From assembly GCA_049276515.1 (NCBI GenBank), contig JBASWO010000129.1, positions 1-5,870 on the forward strand: DNA of 5,870 nt, written 5' to 3'. The DNA is from JAATFY01 sp049276515. Lineage in GTDB: Bacteria; Pseudomonadota; Alphaproteobacteria; UBA9219. Below, piece by piece: positions 1 through 4,986 of this stretch. The notes below the pieces were generated by a model that saw only the letters and a list, made by a program, of their open reading frames with translations, had not been told where the DNA came from and searched no databases. Position 1 is the stretch's first letter, and every line of letters begins with the position of its first letter. The position numbers were made by a program, and so were the translations under genes.

Positions 1-119
1 GAATTGAAGTGTCCTTTAGGCAACAGGGTTTTTTAAGCTTTCTAAAGCAGACTCATCGCACCTGGATATGTGCTTTCACGTAAAATCGTAAACGCTGGCC
101 ATTTGGGCTGCCATGGCAT
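1..119. other. Left edge of window, no gene recognised
   Basis: I see no convincing coding region here on either strand. The stretch lies downstream of the PIN-domain gene. It holds a perfect 10-base palindrome, TGCCATGGCA, at 109-118, a looser GCCAT/ATGGC inverted pair around it, and a short direct repeat CGTAAA spaced by two bases near 79-95. None makes a clear intrinsic terminator. The first eight bases match a segment of the tRNA-Phe 3' region (4979-4986), so the end of the mobile element could lie at or just beyond base 1. That is only a suggestion. Confidence 0.4.
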
Positions 120-731
120 TTAAGTCCTAATCGCATTAATTTTATTGAATAAGTCATCAAGGCTTTCCGCTCTAGCCTTAAAATCCTTAGTAACAACCTC
201 ATATAAAATTCTGTCATGCGTTACTAAAATTAAATCGTTGAGAATGGCAGTTTCGGCAATTAGGGCATCTTTAGAGTTATTATCTTTGATTGCTCGTTTG
301 TCTAATTTCTCCCAAATATCCTTGCAAAGGTTGCTACCACCATATGTTGATTTTCCGTATCGTGAAACGCCATAGGCCGCTGAAGAAGTGTTAATCGCAT
401 TACCTCCCCATTTAGCTTCATCCCATCTTGAAACATCCCATACTGCACTTTCTGTAGCCACCACATTGCCCGCAATTTTAGATGCACCAATCTTCGAGAT
501 ACCCACAACGCCGCTTTCTGTAGGTAAGGTTTTCGTAAGAGTATGAAAAAGTTTGATGAGCTGTTCACGCAGAGGCTCGCCGTTCGGCGCTTTATATTCA
601 TAACCAGTTGCGTTTAGTTCATCGTATTGAATATGAGTTGCGTAAACCGCTATTTTCCCAACAAAAGGTGATATATCAATTTCATTTTTTACGATTCGAT
701 CAAATATATTTGTGTCAAACATTACATTCAT
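120..731 (-). CDS. PIN-domain protein with an inserted 22-residue repeat array
   Basis: A protein of 203 residues. The N-terminus (FDTNIF, Asp6 and Asn8), Glu38, Asp155 in KDALIAE and Asp173 in LVTHD have the order and context of the acidic metal-binding residues of PIN-domain ribonucleases, the fold of VapC-type toxins. A PIN domain is usually about 130 residues. The extra length lies between Glu38 and Asp155 and includes three tandem 22-residue repeats (76-141) described separately. The ATG at 731 lacks a strong Shine-Dalgarno, and a second ATG three codons in is no better. It starts 33 bases after the GIY-YIG stop, so the two are probably co-transcribed. No small antitoxin gene precedes or follows it inside the window. 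RNase activity is inferred from the fold; the target and the role of the insertion are unknown. Confidence 0.8.
   Translation of the reverse strand: MNVMFDTNIFDRIVKNEIDISPFVGKIAVYATHIQYDELNATGYEYKAPNGEPLREQLIKLFHTLTKTLPTESGVVGISKIGASKIAGNVVATESAVWDVSRWDEAKWGGNAINTSSAAYGVSRYGKSTYGGSNLCKDIWEKLDKRAIKDNNSKDALIAETAILNDLILVTHDRILYEVVTKDFKARAESLDDLFNKINAIRT
309..506 (-). repeat. Three tandem 66-base coding repeats in the PIN gene
   Basis: The segment encodes residues 76-141 of the PIN protein as three 22-residue units. Their cores are VGISKIGASKIAG (76-88), WDVSRWDEAKWGG (98-110) and YGVSRYGKSTYGG (120-132). Each core has three five-residue steps that start with a large residue: Val/Ile/Ile, then Trp/Trp/Trp, then Tyr/Tyr/Tyr. 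The tails of units 1 and 2 also agree (Gly-Asn, then Thr-x-Ser-Ala). Similarity is clear in protein but weaker in DNA, so the repeat looks old and kept by selection rather than freshly duplicated. Confidence 0.85.
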
Positions 732-764
732 CTGAATTATCGACGCGCCCGAATTAAGATAAAA

Positions 765-1499
765 TTACATAAACTTCCTGAGTTTAAACATGCGCACTTC
801 ATCATTCGAAAGATCAAACCATTCGCCATTGGTATTTTTATCTGCAAAACGTTTGTGCCAATAAGTTTCGATCCCACCCATATCATCGGTCTTGATGTAA
901 TGGACTAATTCCAATTTTTCTGGAAGCTGAAGAGATAACTCTGCATTACGCCTTTCTACGAGGTTTGTTTTACCTATTTTATAACGCTTCTTGGTATCAA
1001 TTTTTAACATCCCCAAATAAACGAAGCCTTCTTTAGTTTTTAAGTTCATGCCTGCATTATTAGGCTCTTCATTGACTTCAATATCTGGCAGCAATTCCAA
1101 AATATTAGCAAACGGCTTATGCTCAATTGCGTATTTTCTTAAAAGAAAAACTCTTTGGGCCTGAGAGCCAAGTTTGTTATTAAAAGTTTGAGGCGCAGGA
1201 AATGTAGGATCATTTTTCCTAGCTAATTTAATGTCCACATTTGCCGGAAATTTACCAAGAGATAAGGTAAGTTCAGCCAATTTTTCTAAAAGATCTGTCT
1301 CGCCATATGCATCTGAACCAAACTTATTTCCAGTCAAACCAGCCTCTTGTACGGCCTCATTCCAACTCCGCCAATGTATGCCGTACCAAGTGTGTCTCTT
1401 AATGCCTGTTAGCTTTTCAAATTTTTCCTGCCCTATGGAAACGCCGCCGTTTTCAAGAGCTGTGCGCTTGATTTCAGAAATGATATAATCTTTATCCAT
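765..1499 (-). CDS. GIY-YIG nuclease with homing-endonuclease-type N-terminal repeats
   Basis: A protein of 244 residues from the ATG at 1499, preceded by AGGAA six bases upstream. A GTG directly before it (1502) is a possible alternative. The C-terminal third is a GIY-YIG nuclease of the T5orf172/Mug113 type: GFVYLG at 158-163, YKIGKT at 173-178, Arg183/Arg184 and Glu211 in ETYWH match the conserved Tyr, Lys-Ile-Gly, Arg and metal-binding Glu. The N-terminus resembles homing-endonuclease-associated repeats: residues about 4-55 end in RSWNEAVQEAGL, and about 70-125 form a weaker second copy. These are thought to bind DNA. The gene lies 157 bases after the relaxase stop and 33 before the PIN gene. 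It could be a homing-type nuclease, an element-maintenance protein or a defence nuclease; sequence alone does not decide. Confidence 0.82.
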   Translation of the reverse strand: MDKDYIISEIKRTALENGGVSIGQEKFEKLTGIKRHTWYGIHWRSWNEAVQEAGLTGNKFGSDAYGETDLLEKLAELTLSLGKFPANVDIKLARKNDPTFPAPQTFNNKLGSQAQRVFLLRKYAIEHKPFANILELLPDIEVNEEPNNAGMNLKTKEGFVYLGMLKIDTKKRYKIGKTNLVERRNAELSLQLPEKLELVHYIKTDDMGGIETYWHKRFADKNTNGEWFDLSNDEVRMFKLRKFM

Positions 1500-1656
1500 C
1501 ACAAGTTCCTAATCATCATCCATATCCTTATTAACTAGCAATATATTATTAAATACACCTCGTAAAGAACTTGCAGAATCTTTTAAAGACTTAGCAAAAG
1601 TATGCCTAAGCAGCCCCGAAGGCACCCCCAGGAAATACCTACACCCAGGCAACAAT
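1500..1656. other. Intergenic stretch between relaxase and GIY-YIG gene
   Basis: About 157 bases with no accepted gene. On the minus strand one frame stays open from 1727 to 1509 and ends seven bases before the GTG of the next gene, with a protein-like tail ending in DMDDD. It overlaps the end of the relaxase in another frame, and a stop codon lies just upstream of its ATG. It is either chance or a remnant of a longer relaxase C-terminus. A small GCC-TTCGG-GGC hairpin near 1610 has no T-tract and is not a terminator. Confidence 0.35.
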
Positions 1657-2439
1657 TTAGCTTTTAGGTTTCTGTGTTCGCCTCTCAACTGCCACCCACA
1701 TATTTTTCCTGCGTCGCTCCGGCCCATTACCTTTTCCTATTTCTGTTTCCCAATTCTTTACAGGGGCAGTTGTTTCATTTTTCGTAGTTTTATGAACTGA
1801 GATTCCAGTTGTGGCCCCACCACCATCGCCGTCTTTTTTGCCCCCCTTTTTCTTCTTATGAGTATTCATTTCTGCTTGCTCACCGAGCATTCCAGCATAA
1901 TATTTTGCTGGCCTCGATATGCGGCTAGGAGGGTTAGGTCTTGGCGACGGGCCACTTAATTTCAAACGCTTAGTTTTGCGACTGATTGGACGCTTTAAAC
2001 CAAGCTCGCCTTCCATCTCACGGCAGACCTGTTTTGATTTTAACCAGTGGTGTCCAGGCCATATCGCTTTGCCTGTTCCTAGACTGACCCTGTTCCATAT
2101 TACGTGAAAATGCTGCCTGCCATCTTTTATATGCTCAACAATGACCCGCTGGTGATCGCCGGAACTGTATCCGTATTTTTGTTCACAGCGCTCAACGATT
2201 TGTTGAACTTGTTTATCGGTTAGGCGCTCATCCTTAAAGGGATTGATACTAATATGATGAAGTGGCTTTTTAGCCTTAGTAGTACTGGCAACCAGCCACA
2301 TATTATGAAATGCCTGATCGAGATCAGTAGCATCCGGGTCGCTGATCTCGACAAGGCGTATGTGCTCATTCTTGCCTTGTTCCTTCAGATAATCCGCTGC
2401 CGCTCTATAGCCAGCCCTTATATGGCTTTTGATAATCAA
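1657..2439 (-). CDS. Relaxase / mobilization nuclease (short form)
   Basis: A protein of 260 residues that should nick one strand at the transfer origin and lead it into the recipient. The N-terminus MIIKSHIRAGYRAAADYL holds candidate catalytic tyrosines (Tyr11, Tyr17). KPLHHISINP (58-67) and the segment with His103, His110, His112 and Asn116 (HFHVIWNRV) give the His-x-His metal-binding motif of the PF03432 relaxase family. The start is a TTG that overlaps the mobC stop (TTGA); there is no ATG in this frame nearby, and family members begin at this point. From about residue 195 the chain becomes a Lys/Gly-rich tail without recognisable domain. Many relaxases are much longer, with helicase, primase or other C-terminal parts, so this one is minimal or truncated. 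It acts with the MobC-like protein encoded just upstream. Confidence 0.85.
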   Translation of the reverse strand: MIIKSHIRAGYRAAADYLKEQGKNEHIRLVEISDPDATDLDQAFHNMWLVASTTKAKKPLHHISINPFKDERLTDKQVQQIVERCEQKYGYSSGDHQRVIVEHIKDGRQHFHVIWNRVSLGTGKAIWPGHHWLKSKQVCREMEGELGLKRPISRKTKRLKLSGPSPRPNPPSRISRPAKYYAGMLGEQAEMNTHKKKKGGKKDGDGGGATTGISVHKTTKNETTAPVKNWETEIGKGNGPERRRKNMWVAVERRTQKPKS

Positions 2440-2972
2440 GGCATTGGTCCTGCCGGATTACGCCCTAAAGTCTGCCGAACAATGCTTAGGGTCTCTAAAA
2501 CAGGCCCAGTGATGCGCTCGAGGAACCGCAAAGCTTCCTGTGCGTTTTTGGTCCCACCATTAAGTTGTTTAGCCATCTGATTGATGTTGGTGGCTATACC
2601 AGTTAATTGGCGATTAATCCGAAAGAGCTCGCGCTTCACTTCGCGCGGTAAGGGTGGTTTATAATTGGCATCTAAAATGACTACCTTGATGAAGGCGTTC
2701 ACCGAAAGATCAGCTCTGTCAGCTTTCTGTTTGACGAATCCTCTTTCAATCTCTGACAACCTAACTTTTATCGGGCTTGCCCGTTTCCGATTGGGCTTTA
2801 GCCCGCACGATTTTGGTGGGGCCAACGCTAGTGGCCCCACCGAAGTCGCAACTTGCGTGCAACTTTTTTTAAAAACTTCATTTTGAGATGGGGCCATTCT
2901 ACCGATCAATAACGCAGCAGCATGGAATTGATCTTTAATAAGATCATTAAAGGGCAGTCCTTCATTATGCAT
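2436..2972 (-). CDS. mobC: MobC-like relaxosome accessory protein
   Basis: A protein of 178 residues. MobC proteins bind near the transfer origin and help the relaxase open and nick DNA. Residues about 68-101 (starting PIKVRLSEIERGFV) look like a ribbon-helix-helix DNA-binding segment. Residues about 116-138 (LFRINRQLTGIATNINQMAK) match the typical MobC helix with its conserved Asn/Gln-rich NINQMAK stretch. The frame stays open further upstream, but the ATG at 2972 is chosen because a perfect AAGGAGG lies five bases before it. The upstream extension is hydrophobic and lacks such a site. The stop overlaps the relaxase TTG start by four bases, which points to coupled translation. The first 65 residues have no clear family match. 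Confidence 0.82.
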   Translation of the reverse strand: MHNEGLPFNDLIKDQFHAAALLIGRMAPSQNEVFKKSCTQVATSVGPLALAPPKSCGLKPNRKRASPIKVRLSEIERGFVKQKADRADLSVNAFIKVVILDANYKPPLPREVKRELFRINRQLTGIATNINQMAKQLNGGTKNAQEALRFLERITGPVLETLSIVRQTLGRNPAGPMP

Positions 2973-2977
2973 GAGGG

Positions 2978-2984
2978 CCTCCTT
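2978..2984 (-). promoter_or_regulatory. Shine-Dalgarno that fixes the mobC start
   Basis: AAGGAGG on the minus strand, five bases before the ATG at 2972. It is the strongest ribosome binding site in the window and supports the internal start over the longer open frame that begins at 3074. Confidence 0.85.
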
Positions 2985-3009
2985 GTAAATTAAAAAATAT
3001 ACAAAAAAA

Positions 3010-3237
3010 TTATATTTGTGGGGTTTCACGCGTTTGAACGCGAAGAGCAATCCACGTATCGATCTCACTCTCAAGCCAACCGCGTGCGCGGATGCCGATT
3101 GCTATAGGCTTCGGGAAAGATCCCTTGGTCATTTGCTTATATATCGATGCACGGCAGAGGCCAACCCGAGAGATGACTTCGGGCAGTCGGATAATATGGG
3201 CTTTTGAAGAAATGTGAGTGGAAGTTATATCAGTCAT
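3010..3237 (-). CDS. alpA: AlpA-family regulator / excisionase
   Basis: A protein of 75 residues with the standard AlpA layout: IIRLPEVISRVGLCRASIYKQ (15-35) is the helix-turn-helix, followed by KGSFPKPIAIG and RGWLESEIDTWI (about 39-62), the wing and closing helix of the MerR-like fold. Members of this family act as excisionases or switch on integrase genes in P4-like elements. AAGGAG lies 11 bases before the ATG at 3237, a rather long spacing. The stop is 37 bases before the mobC start, so the gene probably leads the mobilization operon and could regulate it. It lies just downstream of the integrase but is separated from it by a strong terminator, so it must be transcribed from the 3238-3370 region. 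I see no convincing sigma70 promoter there. Confidence 0.9.
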   Translation of the reverse strand: MTDITSTHISSKAHIIRLPEVISRVGLCRASIYKQMTKGSFPKPIAIGIRARGWLESEIDTWIALRVQTRETPQI

Positions 3238-3297
3238 GCTATTTATGTCTCCTTATCTACCCTGAATAAAGACAAGCGTCCTTAACACACATCAGGC

Positions 3298-3317
3298 GTG
3301 ATGAATGACAGCATCAC
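3298..3317. repeat. Inverted repeat upstream of alpA
   Basis: GTGATG (3298-3303) and CATCAC (3312-3317) are exact reverse complements with eight bases between, about 60 bases before the alpA start. This could be an operator for AlpA or a small hairpin near the transfer origin. Six-base arms may also occur by chance. Confidence 0.4.
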
Positions 3318-3370
3318 CGACGACAACTGCATGGCTTGAAAATTTGACTTTATGTTTGGGATTTTAGTTG

Positions 3371-3404
3371 AAAAAAAAGACCGCTAGAAAATCTTTTGCG
3401 GTCT
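3371..3404 (-). terminator. Rho-independent terminator of the integrase
   Basis: Read on the minus strand, AGACCGC (3404-3398) pairs with GCGGTCT (3384-3378) across a 13-base loop that can pair further, and is followed by a run of eight T ending at 3371. It lies about 165 bases after the integrase stop and closes that transcript before alpA. Confidence 0.85.
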
Positions 3405-3486
3405 ACTTTAGTTTGTGTCGCTCGTCTCACGACTGTAGCAAGAAGTATAGGGCTAAACATGGGGTAATTCAATTAAAAAACCAGCA

Positions 3487-3515
3487 AAACAAAAATTTTG
3501 TTTGGTAAACAAAAT
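3487..3515. repeat. Three AAACAAAA half sites forming nested inverted repeats
   Basis: AAACAAAA occurs at 3487-3494, its reverse complement at 3496-3503, and a direct copy at 3507-3514. The last two form a perfect nine-base inverted repeat (3495-3503 and 3507-3515) around GGT. The first two form an eight-base palindrome around one base. The layout suggests an operator or recombinase binding cluster. Neither hairpin has the GC-rich stem of a terminator. Confidence 0.65.
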
Positions 3516-3533
3516 ACTAAAATTAAATTTATC

Positions 3534-3563
3534 GTCTACTAATGTCTCAGATTGTCTCGTCTT
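3534..3563. repeat. GTCT motifs phased at 10 bases
   Basis: GTCT begins at 3534, 3544 and 3554, exactly one helical turn apart, with further similarity between units (GTCTCAGATT, GTCTCGTCTT). A TCGTCT motif also appears near 3424 and at 3558. The array ends six bases past the integrase stop. Phased short motifs are typical of binding sites on one face of DNA. Confidence 0.45.
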
Positions 3564-3568
3564 TTAAC

Positions 3569-4816
3569 TTATTCAGCAGCGTTCAAAGACGCATTTTCAT
3601 TGATCAAAGAGTTTTTAAAACGGCCCTGGATAATATTATCTTGGTCAGCTAAAGCACGATCAAGATAATCGGCCCAATCTTGCATCATCTTTTTACGTTC
3701 TAGCAAATAGTCGGCACGGTTATAGGCAGCTCTTATCTCGTTTCTATCCGCGTGCGCCAATTGCTTCTCAATAATGTCTGGGTGATAGATACGCTGTTCG
3801 TTCAATATTGTACTGGCTAAAGAGCGAAACCCGTGTCCCGTCATATGTCCGCCATAACCCATACGACGCAAAGCACCTAAAATAGCACCTTCACTGAGAT
3901 ATTTGAGTTTATTGGCGGGGGCATGAAAAATGTGTACTTGTCGGCCTGTTTTCGCTTTTAACTCCTCAAGAATAGAAAGAGTCTGGCGTGCCAAAGGTAC
4001 AATATGATCGCGTCTCATTTTCATGCGAGATGCAGGTATACGCCATTCTGCTCTTGCCCAATCAATTTCATCCCAACAGGCAGCTCTTAGTTCACCCGTG
4101 CGGACGAAAGTTAAAGCAAGCATACGCATACCTAACCGTGTAAGCGTGCTGCCATTATAAGCATTCATATCCTTTAGAAGTTTCGGTAATTCTTCCGGAT
4201 TGATGCATGCAAAATTATTTTTTTCTGGAAATGCCAACATGTCCCGCAAGTCTCCTGCAGGGTTATGGACAATAAGTCCTTTTCTCACCGCATAACGAAA
4301 CACTTGCTGTAAAACTTGCTTAACGCGATGAGCTGTTTCTAGAACACCTTTACGTTCAACAGCCTCTAGACAAGAAACCAGTTCGACAGTTGTAATTTCA
4401 TGGATGGGTCTAAAGCCGAGTTTTGGAAAGGCATGTAATTCCATTCGTCTTAACGAACGCGCTCTGTGTTCTGCGTCGATACTCTTAATTTCTAGCCAAC
4501 GTCGTGTAAGCGCTTCTAGAGTTTGTTGGCTAGCCTCAAATCTTTCACGCTGAATATTTCTACGCTGCTGAATGGGATCGATCCCTTGAGCAATAAGCTT
4601 TTTGAGGTTATCGCGTGTTTCTCTGGCTTCTTTCAGCCCGATGCTTGGATATGCGCCTATTGCACAAAGGCGCTCTTTTTTGAGGTATATATACTTTAAA
4701 CGCCAAAGCTTATTCCCTGAGGGCGTAATAAAAACAAATAGACCATTGCTGTCATACAATTTGTAAGGTTTAGCGGCTGGTTTAGCTGACCTGACCTTAA
4801 CGTCTGTAAGAGGCAT
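3569..4816 (-). CDS. int: P4-type tyrosine integrase
   Basis: A site-specific recombinase of 415 residues that inserts and excises the element at the tRNA-Phe 3' end. Residues 1 to about 85 form the arm-binding domain (DUF4102 type: KPYKLYDSNGLFVFI, GAYPSIGLKEAR). About 95-180 is the SAM-like core-binding domain. The catalytic domain follows with Arg239 (FVRTGELR), Lys266, His328-x-x-Arg331 (TGHGFRS), His355 (QLAHAD) and the nucleophile Tyr365 (AAYNRADY), a complete set, so the enzyme looks active. The length is normal for the family. The ATG at 4816 is preferred over the one at 4822 because GGGAG abuts the latter but lies six bases before the former, and family members start MPLTD. It faces away from the tRNA, with its promoter and leader repeats between. 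Confidence 0.95.
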   Translation of the reverse strand: MPLTDVKVRSAKPAAKPYKLYDSNGLFVFITPSGNKLWRLKYIYLKKERLCAIGAYPSIGLKEARETRDNLKKLIAQGIDPIQQRRNIQRERFEASQQTLEALTRRWLEIKSIDAEHRARSLRRMELHAFPKLGFRPIHEITTVELVSCLEAVERKGVLETAHRVKQVLQQVFRYAVRKGLIVHNPAGDLRDMLAFPEKNNFACINPEELPKLLKDMNAYNGSTLTRLGMRMLALTFVRTGELRAACWDEIDWARAEWRIPASRMKMRRDHIVPLARQTLSILEELKAKTGRQVHIFHAPANKLKYLSEGAILGALRRMGYGGHMTGHGFRSLASTILNEQRIYHPDIIEKQLAHADRNEIRAAYNRADYLLERKKMMQDWADYLDRALADQDNIIQGRFKNSLINENASLNAAE

Positions 4817-4822
4817 TTTCAT

Positions 4823-4827
4823 CTCCC
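4823..4827 (-). promoter_or_regulatory. Shine-Dalgarno deciding the integrase start
   Basis: GGGAG on the minus strand touches the upstream ATG (4822) with no spacer but stands six bases before the ATG at 4816. The second ATG is therefore the likely start. Confidence 0.7.
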
Positions 4828-4831
4828 ACGA

Positions 4832-4850
4832 TACCCCAGGTCGTACCCCA
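4832..4850. repeat. Paired TACCCCA repeats in the integrase leader
   Basis: TACCCCA occurs at 4832-4838 and 4844-4850, 12 bases apart (TGGGGTA on the minus strand). Similar GGGGTA repeats are common beside P4-type integrase genes and may be arm-type binding sites. They lie between the proposed -10 box and the ribosome binding site, where bound integrase could repress its own gene. Confidence 0.5.
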
Positions 4851-4851
4851 C

Positions 4852-4881
4852 TTTATGTGAGCTGACCTCAGTTTTTCACAA
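4852..4881 (-). promoter_or_regulatory. Candidate integrase promoter
   Basis: On the minus strand TTGTGA (4881-4876) and CATAAA (4857-4852) are separated by 18 bases; each agrees with the sigma70 consensus at four of six positions. The spacer contains a TGAG/CTCA inverted pair (4858-4861 and 4867-4870) that might be an operator. The match is weak, but the position suits the integrase. Confidence 0.4.
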
Positions 4882-4903
4882 ACCATGGTAGACGAAAGAA
4901 TTG

Positions 4904-4928
4904 AAAAAAGACCTTATTTTATTGGTCT
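4904..4928 (-). terminator. Weak intrinsic terminator after tRNA-Phe
   Basis: Read on the minus strand, AGACC (4928-4924) pairs with GGTCT (4913-4909) across a ten-base AT loop and is followed by a T-run (4909-4904). The stem has only five pairs. It lies 36 bases after the tRNA 3' end and before the integrase promoter, so it would keep tRNA transcription out of the integrase. Confidence 0.5.
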
Positions 4929-4938
4929 AAAAAGACAC

Positions 4939-4958
4939 CCTTAGAAGTCCTCAGAAGA
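4939..4958. repeat. Tandem 10-base near repeat beside the attachment site
   Basis: CCTTAGAAGT (4939-4948) is followed directly by CCTCAGAAGA (4949-4958), eight of ten bases identical. It lies five bases inside the element from the tRNA 3' end. It may be a binding site for integrase or excisionase, or chance. Confidence 0.4.
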
Positions 4959-4963
4959 GGCGG

Positions 4964-4986
4964 TGGTGCCCAGGGACGGAATTGAA
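4964..4986. other. Presumed attachment site in the tRNA-Phe 3' end
   Basis: The integrase gene starts about 150 bases from the tRNA 3' end and all element genes lie on that side. P4-type integrases usually recombine within the tRNA 3' half, leaving a repeat of the last 15-25 bases at the other end. The limits given cover the T-arm, acceptor and CCA, and are inferred. No second copy of this length is present in the window. Confidence 0.5.

Larger units (their letters stand above)
3238..3568. other. Gene-free regulatory region between int and alpA
   Basis: This stretch of 331 bases has no plausible gene on either strand. It contains, from left to right, the alpA leader with an inverted repeat (3298-3317), the integrase terminator (3371-3404), a cluster of AAACAAAA half sites (3487-3515) and a 10-base phased GTCT array (3534-3563). 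It is the most likely place for the alpA-mob promoter, an excisionase or integrase binding region, or the transfer origin. The relaxase nick site itself is not identified. Confidence 0.6.
1..4963. mobile_element. Integrative mobilizable element at tRNA-Phe (left end not proven)
   Basis: The span between tRNA-Phe and the left edge carries a P4-type integrase next to the tRNA 3' end, an AlpA-type regulator, a MobC-like protein, a relaxase and two nuclease-like cargo genes, all on the minus strand. These are the parts expected of an element that integrates at a tRNA, excises, and is mobilised by a helper conjugation system. No type IV secretion, coupling protein or replication gene is visible. 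The right end should lie inside the tRNA-Phe 3' portion. The left end would be marked by a second copy of that tRNA segment, and no long copy exists in the window. The element therefore ends at about base 1 or further left. Confidence 0.75.

Noticed and set aside
309..506. CRISPR or DNA satellite array
   Set aside because: The units are related through their protein sequence, contiguous without spacers, and differ too much in DNA. No CRISPR-like repeat and spacer pattern exists anywhere in the window.
302..601. Minus-strand 99-codon frame overlapping the PIN gene
   Set aside because: It lies in another frame of the PIN gene. The PIN frame has catalytic motifs and the repeat periodicity.
1231..1488. 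Plus-strand open frame of 85 codons inside the GIY-YIG gene
   Set aside because: It is antisense to a gene with clear domain motifs and shows no family likeness; the same applies to plus-strand frames at 145-375, 1919-2107, 2254-2580, 2665-2886 and 3016-3207.
1600..1625. Terminator after the relaxase (GCC-TTCGG-GGC hairpin)
   Set aside because: The stem has three pairs and no T-tract follows, so transcription may continue into the GIY-YIG gene.
2973..3074. Longer N-terminus for the MobC-like protein
   Set aside because: It would overlap the end of alpA and lacks a ribosome binding site, whereas the ATG at 2972 has a perfect one.
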